Positions 10,304 to 23,457 of a DNA stretch of 64,000 nt are shown one piece after another. Each line of letters begins with the position of its first letter. The first letter of the stretch is position 1. The DNA lies in NCBI RefSeq assembly GCF_029852145.1, contig NC_079977.1:16935948-16999947 (forward strand), in the 5' to 3' direction. A program made the translations under genes and the position numbers. The stretch comes from Microplitis mediator. Lineage: Eukaryota; Arthropoda; Insecta; Hymenoptera; Braconidae. The notes below the pieces were generated by a model, which worked only from the letters and a program-made list of their open reading frames with translations, searched no databases and was not told the origin of the DNA.

Positions 10304-10818
10304 GGGGAGGGAAGGGCAAAATGGGAAACTTAATGGAATACCAAGTTTTCGAGGACTCAAATACTCTAAATCTTTTTTTTTTTTTAAATGATATTCAAAG
10401 TAAATAGAAAAAATTTTCAGCTACCGTTAGAAAAAAAAAATTTTCATTTTTGCGGGCAAAATAGGGTACCCCCTAAAAAAGGTGAAAAAAAAAAATTTCT
10501 GGATTTTAAATGAATTTTATTAAGTTCAATTTTTTTGTAAGTAATTTACATGAAGAAAAATTATATATTACATAATTATTAGATGCAAAGAAAGAAAAAA
10601 AAATTTTTTAAATTTTTTATTATAAAACAAGTCATTAATATTTTCCAACTGAGAATTGAGTTATGAAAAAGTTTGACAAAAAAAATTCAAAATAACACTC
10701 AATTATATTTACAAAAGTGATTTGGGAATGTTTAAAAACCATTTAAAATATAAAGTTTTTTTTTTATATAATTTTGGGGGTACCCCATTTTGCCTACCCT
10801 ACCCCCTCCCCCCTCCCC
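10304..10818. mobile_element. MITE with GGGGAGGG termini
   Basis: Left end GGGGAGGGAAGGGCAAAATG; right end CATTTTGCC...CCCTCCCC; TA on both sides (10302-10303 and 10819-10820). AT-rich interior with GGGTACCCCC palindromes. Same terminal style as 46955-47198. Confidence 0.8.
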
Positions 10819-10820
10819 TA

Positions 10821-11540
10821 TAATAAGCGTCTGGTACGAAATTTACGAGAATGGTTAAGTTTGGGAAGCTGCTTGGACTTAGTAACTGCCGATTGAGGGG
10901 AAGCGACTTATTACGGAAAGTCGACAAATATATATGTACCCGTAAAGCTGTTTTTAACTCATTGTTACAGTTGGTGTCTTCAGGTAGACAAAATAGAACA
11001 ATAAAGTCCTTAAGTCAGTGTGCTAGACTGCGTGAAAAAAAGTTTTAAGTACACAAAGAAAAAGAGGCAGATGATGAAACTAAAAAAGGATGACATTTGC
11101 ACCTGCTAGTTTACGTGTGGTCCTTTGACTGTATATATCATGCAGGTCGTCACCAGTTTCGGCTCACTTTCTGATCTCTTAACAAGCTCGAGTGTCAGTC
11201 AGCACGAGCTCTCTATACTACAGATGCTGTAAAATACAAGTATATATAATATAGTAAAAGAGAAATGCTGAGGGATGGAAAAATACCCCATGGTGAATGA
11301 ACCAGGTCATTTATAGTTGTTAAATATTTAGAAGGTTATACACGCCTACGGTTACGGTCTTATAGTTGTAGAGTGTCAAGTAGGGGCGTTTTTTATTTCA
11401 CGTTTAGTTTGTAATAACGTTATTTTAAAAAGTACATTTTTTTTAGGGGCTTGTTATTTTTATTAGATGTGAAAAATCGTTTCATAACATGGTGCAAGAG
11501 ATATAATAAAAAAATATTTACTTTTTGAGTTATTTAAAAG
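10821..11540. other. No gene seen
   Basis: The frame at 10851-11048 has no recognisable motif. Nothing else is supported. Confidence 0.45.
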
Positions 11541-12495
11541 TAAATTTATAGAGTGTCTTGAAGGAGGAGGGGGGGAGGGGAGATAATCGGACAAAATGAT
11601 ACAGCATTTTTTAACAAAAAAAATTGTTTTTTTTTTTTAAATGTTTAAGTATAGGGGAAGAGGGGGAAGTGAGTCCCTGGGGGAAAAGTGGGCCTCTTAA
11701 AATTTTCTGTACGTCAATAAATTCGGACGAATAATAAGCTTGTCGAAATTTCTTAGATACTGAGGGTTAAAATAGACCACCAAAACTGTTTATGAAATAT
11801 AATTTATTAAGAAAGTTAAATATAGGGGAGGGTGGGCATAGAGGCTCCTTGGGGCAGACAGGCCCCCCTGAAATATTTATCAATAAAAAATTTTTTTTTT
11901 TTTCGTCTAATTACTCTAAATCCGATATATTTGCGCATTTTTAGCCCTACGTATGACGCCTGGGGCAAAATGGACAGGCCGAAAATTCTGAAAAAATCAT
12001 TCTTTCAGATTTTTGTCGTCAAATTATGAAAAATTTAATATTTTGATCCATTTTTCGGCTGATTTTCTATAGCTGGGGCAAATTTAACCACTAAAAATAT
12101 TTGAAAAAAATAATTTTTTTTTTTATTGATAAAATTTTTTAAATAAAGCTAAATTATCTGTAATTAAAAAAATCAAAAAACACATTTTTTGGGCTAGCAA
12201 TAATGACAAATAAGAAACAGAATTGTTTATTTTTATTAAATAACAATTAGTAATTAAACTAATTATGGGAGAACAATTTACTACATCTTAAAAAAATTTT
12301 TTGAGTAATATAAAACAGTTTTCAAGAGAATGAAATACATTCTTAATGATGAAAACAATTTAAAAGAAAAAAAAATTTTTACGATTTTTTTGAGGGGGGC
12401 CACACCATTGTTTTATAGTTATTTGCAATTATCACACATGTAAAGACTAAAAAATAATAAATCCGAAATTTTGTAGGAGGGCCCACTTTGCCTCT
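11541..12495. repeat. Cluster of broken GGGGA-ended MITEs
   Basis: Several starts of the same type (AGGAGGGGGGGAGGGGAG at about 11562, TATAGGGGAAGAGGGGGAAG at about 11652, TATAGGGGAGGGTGGGCATA at about 11822) and inverse-style segments (GGAGGGCCCACTTTGCC at about 12477) suggest nested or truncated copies. Individual boundaries cannot be fixed by eye. Confidence 0.5.
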
Positions 12496-12612
12496 AATTT
12501 TCGATTTTTCAATTATAATGGACGCATCATAATGAAGTGAAAATAAGTTTCAAGGGTCTAAAAAAAGTAAACGCGTAAAAAAAATTAATGATATTGTAAT
12601 TATTTTCCTTAA

Positions 12613-12854
12613 GAGGATGTGCCATCTATTTTCTTTCTCACACACATGTGAACGAACGGAACTGTCCTTGTTGCACTTACATTAGCAAATGGAAATTTCA
12701 AAAGAGCCGTTCTCAGATATAAACTGCAATTTCCGAACGAGAAACATTTCATTCGATAAATAATAAGTTTACACATCGAATGACATATTTTGTTTAATAA
12801 TTTGGGTCTTTACCTGTGAAAAGGGTTCATTTGGAAATCACCTGGTACACCCTC
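12613..12854. mobile_element. TTAA-flanked MITE
   Basis: GAGGATGTGCCA at the left and TGGTACACCCTC at the right (two differences), each bordered by TTAA (12609-12612 and 12855-12858). Length 242 bp, no reading frame. TTAA duplications are typical of piggyBac and Kolobok-type transposases. Confidence 0.65.
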
Positions 12855-12890
12855 TTAAGCCCCCCCCCCCTCTCATATGTATATATATTA

Positions 12891-14055
12891 GGGCGTTTCA
12901 AAAAAAATTTTTTTTTTTCTCGAAACCAGGCTTAATATTTTTGTTTAGATGCTAAGATAAACCTCTAAAAATATGAGCTCTGAATATTAATGTGAAGGTT
13001 GTGTGAATCGCATGTTTCGATTTCCCATAAGAATACCACAGGGAAACAAATTTTTTTTCTTCTGATTTATGTAACTAATGAACCGTAAATTACACTGTAA
13101 TTACTCTATAACAAAATTTTCTTATCATTCTTTGATACATCCATCCATTCGAAAGTTATTGGAGTTGGAAGTCAAATCTATAATAAATTACGTTATCTTT
13201 TCACATTTCCAGCAAAACTATCAGACTAATCACAAAATGTCACAGAGCCTTTTTTGTAGACAATTTTATTTCGTACAAATTATAATCAATACAATTTATT
13301 CAAATTCCGCATTGTTTTCTAGTTATTTTTATTTTAATTTTAAGTTCTCAAAATCGATGAGAAGAGTATTATTTTTACGAGCTTAGCATTAAAATGAAAA
13401 TAACTAGAAAACAATGCGGAATTTAAATAAATTTCATTGAAAATAATTTGTAGAGAATGGTATTGTCTATAAAAAAGGTCTCATGATATTTTTTGATAAG
13501 TCACATAGTTTTGCTGAAAAAGTAAAAAGGTCTCAAAATTTATTATAGATTTGACTTCCAGCTCCAATAACTTTCGAACAGATGGATTTATCAAAAAGCA
13601 ATAAGAGACTTTTTTTGTAGAGCGTTCAATTCTCTACACAACTACTTGATGGACATTACAATGGAATTTATGGTTCATTAATTTCAAAAATCAGAAGAAA
13701 TAAAAATTTTTCTCCTGCACTCTAAAACCAAGTACTTCCGAAATAACATTGAAACGCCATAAGCAATCTATAGATATTTAATACACCGTGAAACGTGTTT
13801 TAAATGACTACAAAAATCTATAGTTTTGTTTAAGGCCATTAAACATAGAACACATTTAATGTGTGTTAAAATAATACACTTGTAACACACTTGGTTTTAG
13901 AGTGTGTGTTATTCTTATGGGAAATTGAAAAGTGCGATCCGCACAACCTTAATATTAATATTAAGGACTAATATTCTCAGAGGCCTATTTTGGCATCTAA
14001 ACGAAAATTTCGAGCCTGGTTTGGAGAAAAAAAAATTTTTTTTTTTGAAACGCCC
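12891..14055. mobile_element. Foldback element, GGGCGTTTC family, copy 1
   Basis: GGGCGTTTCAAAAAAAATTT at the left and its inverse ending GAAACGCCC at the right, with TA at 12889-12890 and 14056-14057. Almost the entire element is an imperfect palindrome: matching arm segments include CATAAGAATA, AACTTTCGAA, ATTTGACTTCCA and GAAAACAATGCGGA, with the centre near 13375. No transposase. A second family member is at 37525-38757. The right arm is interrupted by the MITE at 13718-13904. Confidence 0.85.
13718..13904. mobile_element. Nested MITE, CACTCTAAAACCAAGT termini
   Basis: CACTCTAAAACCAAGT at the left and its exact inverse at 13889-13904. It interrupts the right arm of the foldback between segments that are continuous in the left arm and in copy 2 (before TTATTCTTATGG), so it inserted later. 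Confidence 0.8.
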
Positions 14056-16260
14056 TAATATATATTTATTTACGACTTACTATAAATATGAAGAAAGTTA
14101 GTCGGCTCGAGTAGTGCGATCATATCAACATTTTGACTGTCTCAATAAAGTCATTATTCCATATCAGTTGTTAAAATATCGCCATTTTTTTAACTATCAA
14201 CCGATATTTCTTTAAAATGACAATACTTGATTCACGTTACCATGATCACAATTTTAACTAAAATAAAGATCACGAGAGGTCGAAAGGACCCTAGTGTTTT
14301 TGATCAGTTGCAGAAATGAAACTAATAAATATTTTTAGAAGAAATATTTATTAGTATTAAATTATTTAAAATTTAATTAAATATTTCTATTTTTATCATC
14401 AATTTATATTTTTAGATATCAAAAAAAAGATTTAATAATAAACAAAATTTTTTTGTTATTTTATATAAATTTAATATCTTGCATAACAATAACTATGATA
14501 GGGAGAAAAGTGAATAGTAATTTTTCCATGTCATGTGAAAATTAATACCTTGTCGTATAATGATACAAATTCTTTAGACTAATTATTTCTTTGACACAGT
14601 AATTTGGCTAATTATAAATGATCACGCTGGCCAAACTAGCATGGGAAGAGTAGTTTGACGCTCACCACGAGATGGCATCTAGTTATCTACCGCGTCCCTT
14701 GTAAGTAACATATTTGAGAATTGTTAAATTCCTAATTCAGAAGAAACTTTATCTGAATATTTTCTCGGCTCAGAGGCAGTGTCTCCCATTGAGTCTCTAG
14801 TTTCTATTAATAATTTATCTCAATTTTGTCAAATGCAAAGTTTATTTCAGACAATAAAAACATTTCTCTCCACAAAATGTGGACTTTTTGATTGATGAAA
14901 TTAGTTAAGTCATAATTAACTTTCTTTTTTATTTGTATGACTTGTATTTCGCATCTTGTTTGTACCTAGCGATCATATTCTTTCCATCTGGATCTCGTTC
15001 AAATGACATGTAGAACAACAAATAATAGTTTTCATTCTTTTCTAACCCATAAAGTATGATGCCGGAAGCATATATATATTATGAACTTGGAATGACTGGC
15101 CAACTTTTAATTTGAAGCATTACCAATGTCTGGTATTAGCGAAGCCACAACAGTATAAATGGTTGAATCAAATTTTCCCATCTGTTATTAATCTGAAAAC
15201 GATAAGATTGGAATTTTATTTTTAGTTTAAAAACTCTTACTTTAACTCAACGTGTTCCAAATCCAATTGCTTTGATTTTTTATTTTAACACGTGCTTATA
15301 TTACCTTGATTTGTTACAAGTAATACGTGCTAACATTGTCTTTAATTTTTATTTTTTGTCGTTCACAGAATAATGATCTTAAAGATAGCCCGCCAGGGTT
15401 GATCGCTTTTTCAATATTTTCCGGTCTTAATGCAAACTCTACTTTAGTTTTTGTTTTCGAAATATTTGTATCTCGAGAGATTTATTGTTTTAAATCCTTA
15501 TTTGAATTTTTGACTCTTGGCACCCTAAGTTTGACTTTAATTGCGTGTGTCTTAACTTCAATCTACCTTGAGATTTATTGAATAGTCTTAAAGTTTTATT
15601 GTTGGCTTAATGCCAGCTCTTTTTTGTACTTTCAATTTTCTGGCAACAGTCAGCAGTGACTACTTTTATATTTAATTCAGTATACTTGTAATTCAGTGTA
15701 TTCGGATTGTGTTAAACACATGCGTGTACGTGTGTGAAACCAAAATTTAATAATTTATTTAATTAAATATTATTTATTGTCACTCAATTCGTAGCAACGA
15801 GTGTAAACACGGTGATAAGTGCAATATTAGTTATTGTGAAAGTAATAATAATAATAATACTAATGATTAAAAAAATTGTCGGTGTTTCGTAAATGTAAGG
15901 AAATTAACTCATTTATATTTGTTGTGTAAATTAATGATTTTTATTCACGTATTTATTTTGAGGCTGGTGGAATAAGAAAATCGATGGTAAAAATAAATTG
16001 AACAGAAAGTTTAGAAAATAAAACTGTAAGTACTTTTTTCATATTTTTGCTCGGATGATATCCTTTTAAACAATTTTACAATTTTTTTTCAAATTTTTAT
16101 AATTAAAATTACGCGAATTTATTGGTCAAATCAATTACAAGAAACTTTTGTTCAAACAAAAGAAATTTCAAAAATAAAAGAAATTTTCTGTCATTATCAA
16201 TATCTTTGGTAAATGAAAAAAAAGAAAAATTCCAAATTTTGGTGGCTATTCAAAAATTAA
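14056..16260. other. No gene seen
   Basis: 2.2 kb of AT-rich sequence without a frame, RNA gene or repeat boundary that I can support. The 84-codon frame at 15327-15581 shows no motif. A TT|GTAAGT site at about 14700 could be a donor, but no coding context was found. Confidence 0.45.
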
Positions 16261-17215
16261 TGTCCATTTGACGTTACTTTAATTGCAAAGTTTGGATTTC
16301 TAATCTGTCGTTGTCACAAGTTGACATCAGTTTGGCAGGTAAAATTATAAAGCAAGAAGTTACTGGTAGTTGGCATTTCAGAAGACATTAACTTTTGGTG
16401 ATTTTTTTTTACTATGCATAGTTAAATGCAATCTATTACCAGTAGACGATGTAAGAGTACTCACGTACCTGCAGGGGTAAAATTGAAGGAAACAGGTGGT
16501 GACAGGCGGCAAATTTCGATTTCCAACTTCTGCTAGCTAATTGACATCCACTTGTGACAAGAGATTGACGTCAAACTGGTCCTCATTTTGACGTCAATTT
16601 GCCACAAAGGTACTTTCTGGTATGCCTTCTGGCAGAAAGTAAGCGGCAACCCACTGCTGCAACTTATCATCAAGTTGAACGCAAAAGTTCGCATTTTCAT
16701 AAGTTGATGATAATTAGGCGCCACTTTTCTGAGAAAGTTGAAGGCACACTTTGGCAGTTGATGATGACGGAAAAATGCAAAAATGCTTTTGATTCTCCTA
16801 GATAGTTGGTGATAACTTGAAGTCAATAGTTACAGAAGCTAATGTTGTCAACAAGTTGTTGTCAACTTGATCGCAAGTAATTGACACCAACTCTTTGATA
16901 AGAAAATCTGACAATCAGAGTTATTAGCCCTGATAGTAAGACTTGATGGTCAGAAAGCTGATGTCAATTAGTTGCGATCAAATCGACGACAACTTCAGCC
17001 TTTGTAACTGTTGACTACAAGTTGTTGTCAACCTTCCCAGGAAGAATTCGAAAATTTTCTGCCACAACCTGTTACCAACTTTCCCTGAAAGTTGGCATCC
17101 AGTTGTTATCAACTTATGGAGATGTCAGTTTTTTGTTCAATTTGGTGACAAGTTGCAGCAATATGTTGTCATTAACTTACCATCAGCTTGGCAATGGGAG
17201 GGGGGGGGTGATGTG
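16261..17215. repeat. CAAGTTG/CAACTTG word array
   Basis: About 950 bp dominated by variants of AAGTTGTTGTCAACTTG and TTGACATCAACTT on both strands. The word is self-complementary, so the stretch could fold in many ways. It ends abruptly at GGGAGGGGGGG at about 17197. A weaker continuation with CAAGTTAATTTCAAG lies at 17350-17600. No TIRs were fixed. Confidence 0.6.
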
Positions 17216-17599
17216 AATAATTCAACTGAAAATTACTTTATCATTGTGTAATAAATTATCGATTTATGGAAACAGAATAGGTAAGTCTTCGACATGCAAT
17301 CAGCAGTTCTTTAGTTTATCGATCCTTTGGTAATGTACCCTGATAGCCACCTTAACCACAAGTTAATTTCAAGCTTCTGCCGTAATTTAAAGCCAATTTA
17401 AAGGAAAGTGTTGGAGAGCAAACAGTTACCTTTAAGTTGACAGTAAATTGCCTGTAACTTGACTTCAATTTGACTACAAGTATATATTAATAATATCATT
17501 CGATTCAACAGTTACGTTGGCGTCTGCTACGTTTGACACGTTTCGATGCAAATCACCTGCAAAGTCATTAGAATTAACTTCAAGTTTCAAGCCTAGGTA

Positions 17600-18200
17600 T
17601 TTCATGAAATGACGGATTTTGCGAAAAGACTACAACACATGTATTATGTGGCAGTGACTTGTTACTTGCCACTATAATAAAAGAGAATAGAAGAAATAGT
17701 TCATACACAAAATGAAAAGACTAGATAGAAGACAACTATATGAACTCGCCGTGGCGTTTTATCACCCTCATAGTTTATATATGTAACAACTTTAGCAATT
17801 AGCGCCGTGACAGCCGTAGAATGTTTAATTTTCACACACAAAACTTTGCTCAAGTATATAATCTATATTTTACTACTTAACCCATATCTTTTTAGACGTC
17901 TTTATCTTCTTTAAATTTATTTTCCCATTCTCACTGTCAATTCCATACAATACGATACGTTCTGTATAAATCAAATTCTTTACTAAAAAAAAAAAAAAAA
18001 AAATTTCCAAGTATCTGGTACTGAAAATTTGTGCAGTACTATTCAATATTTCATCCATTAGTTATATGAAATATTAATTCAGTTGGATACTGAAGTTTTA
18101 TTTTTTCATTTTTCATCAACGCTACTTGTTACATTTTTCACGCTCTCGTTTTATTTCATCATCATCTGACGAGAATAATTGAATAACTTCGTGCGACTGA
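17600..18200. other. No gene seen
   Basis: AT-rich, with an A-run near 17985. No supported feature. Confidence 0.45.
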
Positions 18201-18650
18201 GGAAAAAGCACCAATTATTGACAGGGGTCCAATTATTGACACCCTATCCTATTTTAAGACATATTTAATTACCTTCTATATTAATAATAATCGCAAACAT
18301 TTTTAAGCAATCTATATAATTTAAGAAATTGAAAAAAAAATATTTTTAACGAAAAATTTTGAATATTCATTAATTTACATTTATTGTTTACAGTAAATTA
18401 TATGCTTTTTAATTTTAAAATATCGGATGTCAATAATTAGTACATAATATTGAAGTAGTATCTCATATTGACAGATTGATAGACAGCGCCCCATACAAAG
18501 TCGCCGTTAATGGAAAAAATGCCGTAGGTTGGCAGATGTCTGACTGTCGTCGCTCAGCCAAGCATTGGCAATCAGTAATGGCCCAAGCCTGATTAATTAC
18601 CAGCAGCCGTTTAATTTTTTATCAAGATTATGTAGTCAATTCAAAGTGAG

Positions 18651-19435
18651 TTTTTTAACATTTTTGTCATTGAATGTACTTTACAGAAAAAAATACAAAA
18701 AAATTTTAAGATGACAAACTCTATGAAATTTTCGGCTTTTTTGAGAAAAACCGTGATTTTCTCAAAGTATGTCATTTCTTATTTTTTTTTATTTTCTCAA
18801 AACAACTTCAATTATTTCTGCAATTTTTCCCGCCAATCCCAAAGTGGACCGAATGTTCCTTCTATTTTTTTTTATAAATTGAAAAAAAAATTTTTGCCCA
18901 GTTGGGCTTATTTTACAAACCATCACTCTGGAAATTTTTGAGGATTTATAGATGACGTCAAACTTTGGAGAATTGAGACGAAAAAATTTATTGAAAGAGG
19001 TAATCCTCGAAAAAATTTGGATTTTTTTCAAAAAAGTGGAAAAAAAATTGAAGCTACCTATAAATAATTTAATTGTAATTTGTTTTAAACACAAGACCTG
19101 AAAACAAAGAAAATGAAAAAACAATTGCCATTTGGTATATTTTTGACCAAGTCACAGGCTTTCGAAAAATAAATCTAACACCCATCTCTTTTTTTTCAAA
19201 TGATAAAAAAAATAGAAGGAACAGTCGGCCCACTCTGGGATTGGTGGGAAAAATTGCAGAATTAATTGAAGTTTTTTTTGAGAAAATAAAAAAAAAAAAT
19301 AAAAAATGACATACTTTGAGAAAATCACGGTTTTTCTCAAAAAAGCCGAAAATTTCTTAGAGTTTATCATCTTAAAATTTTTTAGTATTTTTTTCTGTAA
19401 AGTACATCCAATGACAAAAATTTTGAAAAAAAAAC
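18651..19435. repeat. Long inverted repeat (arms about 245 bp)
   Basis: The left arm (18651-18895) includes ATGTACTTTACAGAAAAAAA, TTTCGGCTTTTTTGAGAAAA and GTTCCTTCTATTTTTTTT. The same strings occur inverted at 19185-19435 with few changes. The spacer (about 18896-19184) has no gene. The mirrored short frames on both arms follow from the inverted repeat and are not genes. Confidence 0.8.
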
Positions 19436-19872
19436 GTCCCGATTAATCAACTTTTGAAGAAGTTATAGCTATTTGATAAAATAAAAGCCTTATTTTTGAA
19501 AAACTCATGACTTTTTTTGGGTTGGGAAAAAAAATTTGAAAATTTCCTGAAAAATGATTTTAATAGGGTAAACAAGGAAAAAAAATTTGCAGCCAAATCG
19601 AAAGGGGTCGGGGTCAAAAGTAGTCGATTTGGCGTGGAATACCCCATATGTTATGGCATTACAGATTTCATATCAGAATATGACTTCCCATAAAGAAAAC
19701 GTCAGTCATATGACGCTGCCGATGGCTGGCCAATGAATGGATACTTATGACTGGCCGATTATTGGTTCGCAACGTTGAGCTACTGAGGGTGAATCAGTGG
19801 TCCATGATTGAATCTTGTTGAATGAAAAAATCTACTAATCAATTATTAATTATTTAAATAACTCATTATTAT

Positions 19873-20112
19873 ACTTCAAGAGACCAAATTCCATCTGCAG
19901 CAACTTCTGATGAATGGAGAGCGTATCATATGCATAAGCAAGAGAAAAAAGAAAAAAAACAACAGGAAATTGCTAAAAGAAAGAGGAAACGTCAAGAAGC
20001 TGCAGACGAGAAATAAAGAATGAAAGAAGAAGCCAAAAAAATTAGATTGGAGAAAAAAGCAGCAAGACAAGCGCAAATAATTGTACAAAAAAAAATTCAA
20101 AAAGAAAAATAA
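19873..20112 (+). pseudogene. Remnant of a pogo/Tigger-type transposase C-terminus
   Basis: Eighty codons in one frame begin TSRDQIPSAATSDEWRAYHM and continue into a long Lys/Glu/Arg/Gln-rich helix (KRKRKRQEAADEK, KKIRLEKKAARQ), ending at TAA 20110-20112. A TAA at 20014-20016 interrupts the frame. A short acidic or Ser-rich segment followed by a charged coiled tail is typical of the C-termini of pogo/CENP-B-like transposases, which cut and paste DNA between TIRs. The upstream catalytic part is not recognisable. Its place inside the TIR element at 18201-21663 fits the remains of that element's own transposase. The family name is a judgement from composition and layout, not from catalytic motifs. 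Confidence 0.4.
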
Positions 20113-20329
20113 TATATTAGTCAATTTATATTTTTTGTACTTACAAATTTTTATGTGATACTTATAATAATTTTAACATTTGAGTATAGTAATTGGTGTT
20201 ATGCCTGCTGATAATTTAAAAGAGAACTTGAATTAAAATAAATTTGTTAATACAATGAATTTCATTTTATTTAAAAAAATTTTTTTTATTTTATACATCT
20301 ATTTTCAAATTTGTCCTATTAATCGAGTA

Positions 20330-21315
20330 CACGGAAAGAAAATTATGGAAGCTGTTCCCATAATTTTGTGAAATTTTTTCCTATACCATCATAGGAATTA
20401 CGACCATAAATTATGGGAGCAGTTCCTATAATTATAGGAATGTTTCCCATAATTATAGGAATAGTTCCTATAATTATGGGAATGATAACCATAACGTTAT
20501 AGGAATGGTTCCTCTAATTATAGGAATGGTCCCTATAATTTATAGGAATACTTTCTATAATATTACGGGAATCATTCCAATAATATATAGGAACTATTCC
20601 TATAAATTATAGGAACTATTTCCATACATTATAGGAAGCATTCCCATAACATTATAGGAATGGTTCCTATAATAGTATGAGAACTATTCCCATTGTATCA
20701 TAGGAATGGTTTCCATAATGGTAAAGGAATAGTTCCTGTACCATTATGGGAATCAATCCCATAATATTATGGGAATAGTTCCCATACTATCATGAAAAAA
20801 TTAATTTAATGAAAAGTGTGGTAATCACTTTTACAATACACAGAAATATTATCAAATATAAAAACAAAAATTAGAACATTGAAAAAAAAATTTGTATTCG
20901 GCAAAAACATTAAAATTTTTTTAACAAAATTTTTTTTTTTTTAACAAATTTAGCGTCAAAGAAGTTTCGTTTGAATCTCTCCATATCATGAGGGAAATTT
21001 CTACACTATTTTGCAATAGGAATTTTTATGATATAAAGGGAATGGTTCCCATAACATTATGGGAACAGTTCCCATAATATTATAGGAATAGTTTCCATAC
21101 CATTATGGGAATAGTTCCCATACCATTATGGGAATGCTTCCCATAATTATATGAGAATGGTTCCTATAATATTCCGGGATTGGTTCCCATATTGGTATAA
21201 GAACTATTCCCATATATGGGAACTATCCCCATAGTAGTATGGGTACGATTCCCATCTCATTATGGGAACTAGTCCCATAATGCATAGCAAAACTTCCCTT
21301 AATTTTCTTTCCGTG
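20330..21315. mobile_element. MITE with CACGGAAAGAAAATTA termini and TTCCCATAATTATAGGAA words
   Basis: CACGGAAAGAAAATTA at the left and TAATTTTCTTTCCGTG at the right, flanked by TA on both sides (20328-20329 and 21316-21317). The interior is about 35 variants of ATAATTATAGGAATNNTTCC, a self-complementary word that also follows the left terminus. A 200-bp A/T segment (about 20800-21030) separates two blocks of words. Confidence 0.85.
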
Positions 21316-21663
21316 TAGTAATTCATATATTAGTCATTATTTGGAGACTTAATTTCTTATATTTAGTTCAACAGTGATGCATGCGCATTTAGGGTGTCAA
21401 TAATCGGAGCAACATCATGTCAGTAGTTAAGACAGTCGGGTTTTCAACCTGTCAATAATTGGTGTATCCGAGTAACTTATTTTATCATTTTAAATTAATT
21501 AGTAAACTGAAGTGATTACTATCAAAAAGTATGAATTTGATTAGTTAAAAGACTAAATAAGATAGTGTTGAAATTAAAATTCAATAATATTAATCGTTAA
21601 TGTGTTGAAAGAAAAAGAATTAAAATCTTGTCTTTTATAGTGTCAATAATAGATGCTTTTACC

Positions 21664-22235
21664 TTAAACGAGTTTTATTCTTTTTGAATTTTTTAAGTTT
21701 GATTAGAAATTTTATTTCAAAGGAAAAAAATAGGCTTCAGCAAATTAAACTAGTGGGTCATCATAAAACTTTATTACTGATAATAAGATATACATAAAAA
21801 AACTTAAATTGTCCATAACATATTTTTTTAATTTAAATATAAAGGCGTTTCCGCAGATTTTATCAGTAAAATCGTGGCTAGAATAATATTGTTGTGTCTA
21901 TATGTGTATTACCAGACCACATATCTATATGATACGTGATGTGGTTGAGCTTTCTACTCTTGAAATATGAATTTCATCAAAAAGTCATACAAGAAGTTTC
22001 AATAATACTTCAATAACATACAGACTTTCAATATCACTTGATATTCAATATATTGAATATATTAAATGGATCTTTTAATTTCCTCATCATTCACATTACT
22101 GTCGATGAGTTGTTTTATATAATATATTCTTTGTTCTTTGTCTTGTTTAAAAAAAAAAAATGATAATAATAATAATAATGATAATAATAATAACAAATGA
22201 AAAAATTGATAGAGTTATAAATACACGCTGAGAAA
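21664..22235. other. No gene seen; short (AAT)n
   Basis: AT-rich; an imperfect AAT/GATAAT microsatellite lies at 22160-22195. Confidence 0.5.
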
Positions 22236-23230
<995 letters not shown>

Positions 23231-23299
23231 CAAAAACATAAATGCTTACATAAAATCAAAAATATACAATACATGTATTATAAACAAATGCTATATAAA

Positions 23300-23455
23300 T
23301 GGAGATATATATGTGGCCATATAAGTAAACATATATGTAGGCATATATGTAGACATTTATGCCGGCAGATATCGAGAAATATGTCGAAATATATGCAGAC
23401 ATGTATGAAGACATATGTATACATATATGTTAACATATAGGTTAACATTTAAAGG
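23300..23455. repeat. Degenerate ACATATATGTAG minisatellite
   Basis: Twelve or so variants of a 12-13 bp unit (CATATATGTAGA), next to the hairpin at 23458 and the TA tract. Confidence 0.65.
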
Positions 23456-23457
23456 AA

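Larger units (their letters stand above)
18201..21663. mobile_element. Composite DNA transposon with GGWAAAAGCAYC termini
   Basis: Left end GGAAAAAGCACCAATTATTG; the inverse of the right end (21641-21663) starts GGTAAAAGCATCTATTATTG, 20 of 23 bases matching through ATTGACA. Subterminal copies of CCAATTATTGACA or its inverse occur near 18230, 21390 and 21455, as expected for transposase-binding repeats. Inside are a long inverted repeat (18651-19435), a decayed transposase tail (19873-20112) and a nested MITE (20330-21315). No target duplication was found. Confidence 0.6.

Noticed and set aside
13078..13386. 102-codon frame
   Set aside because: Lies in the left arm of a palindromic element and is not kept in the other family member.
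16261..17215. piRNA cluster or protein-coding repeat gene
   Set aside because: Word repetition alone cannot show a piRNA source, and no frame is maintained.
18711..19370. Phe/Lys-rich frames on both strands
   Set aside because: Mirror frames made by the inverted repeat 18651-19435.
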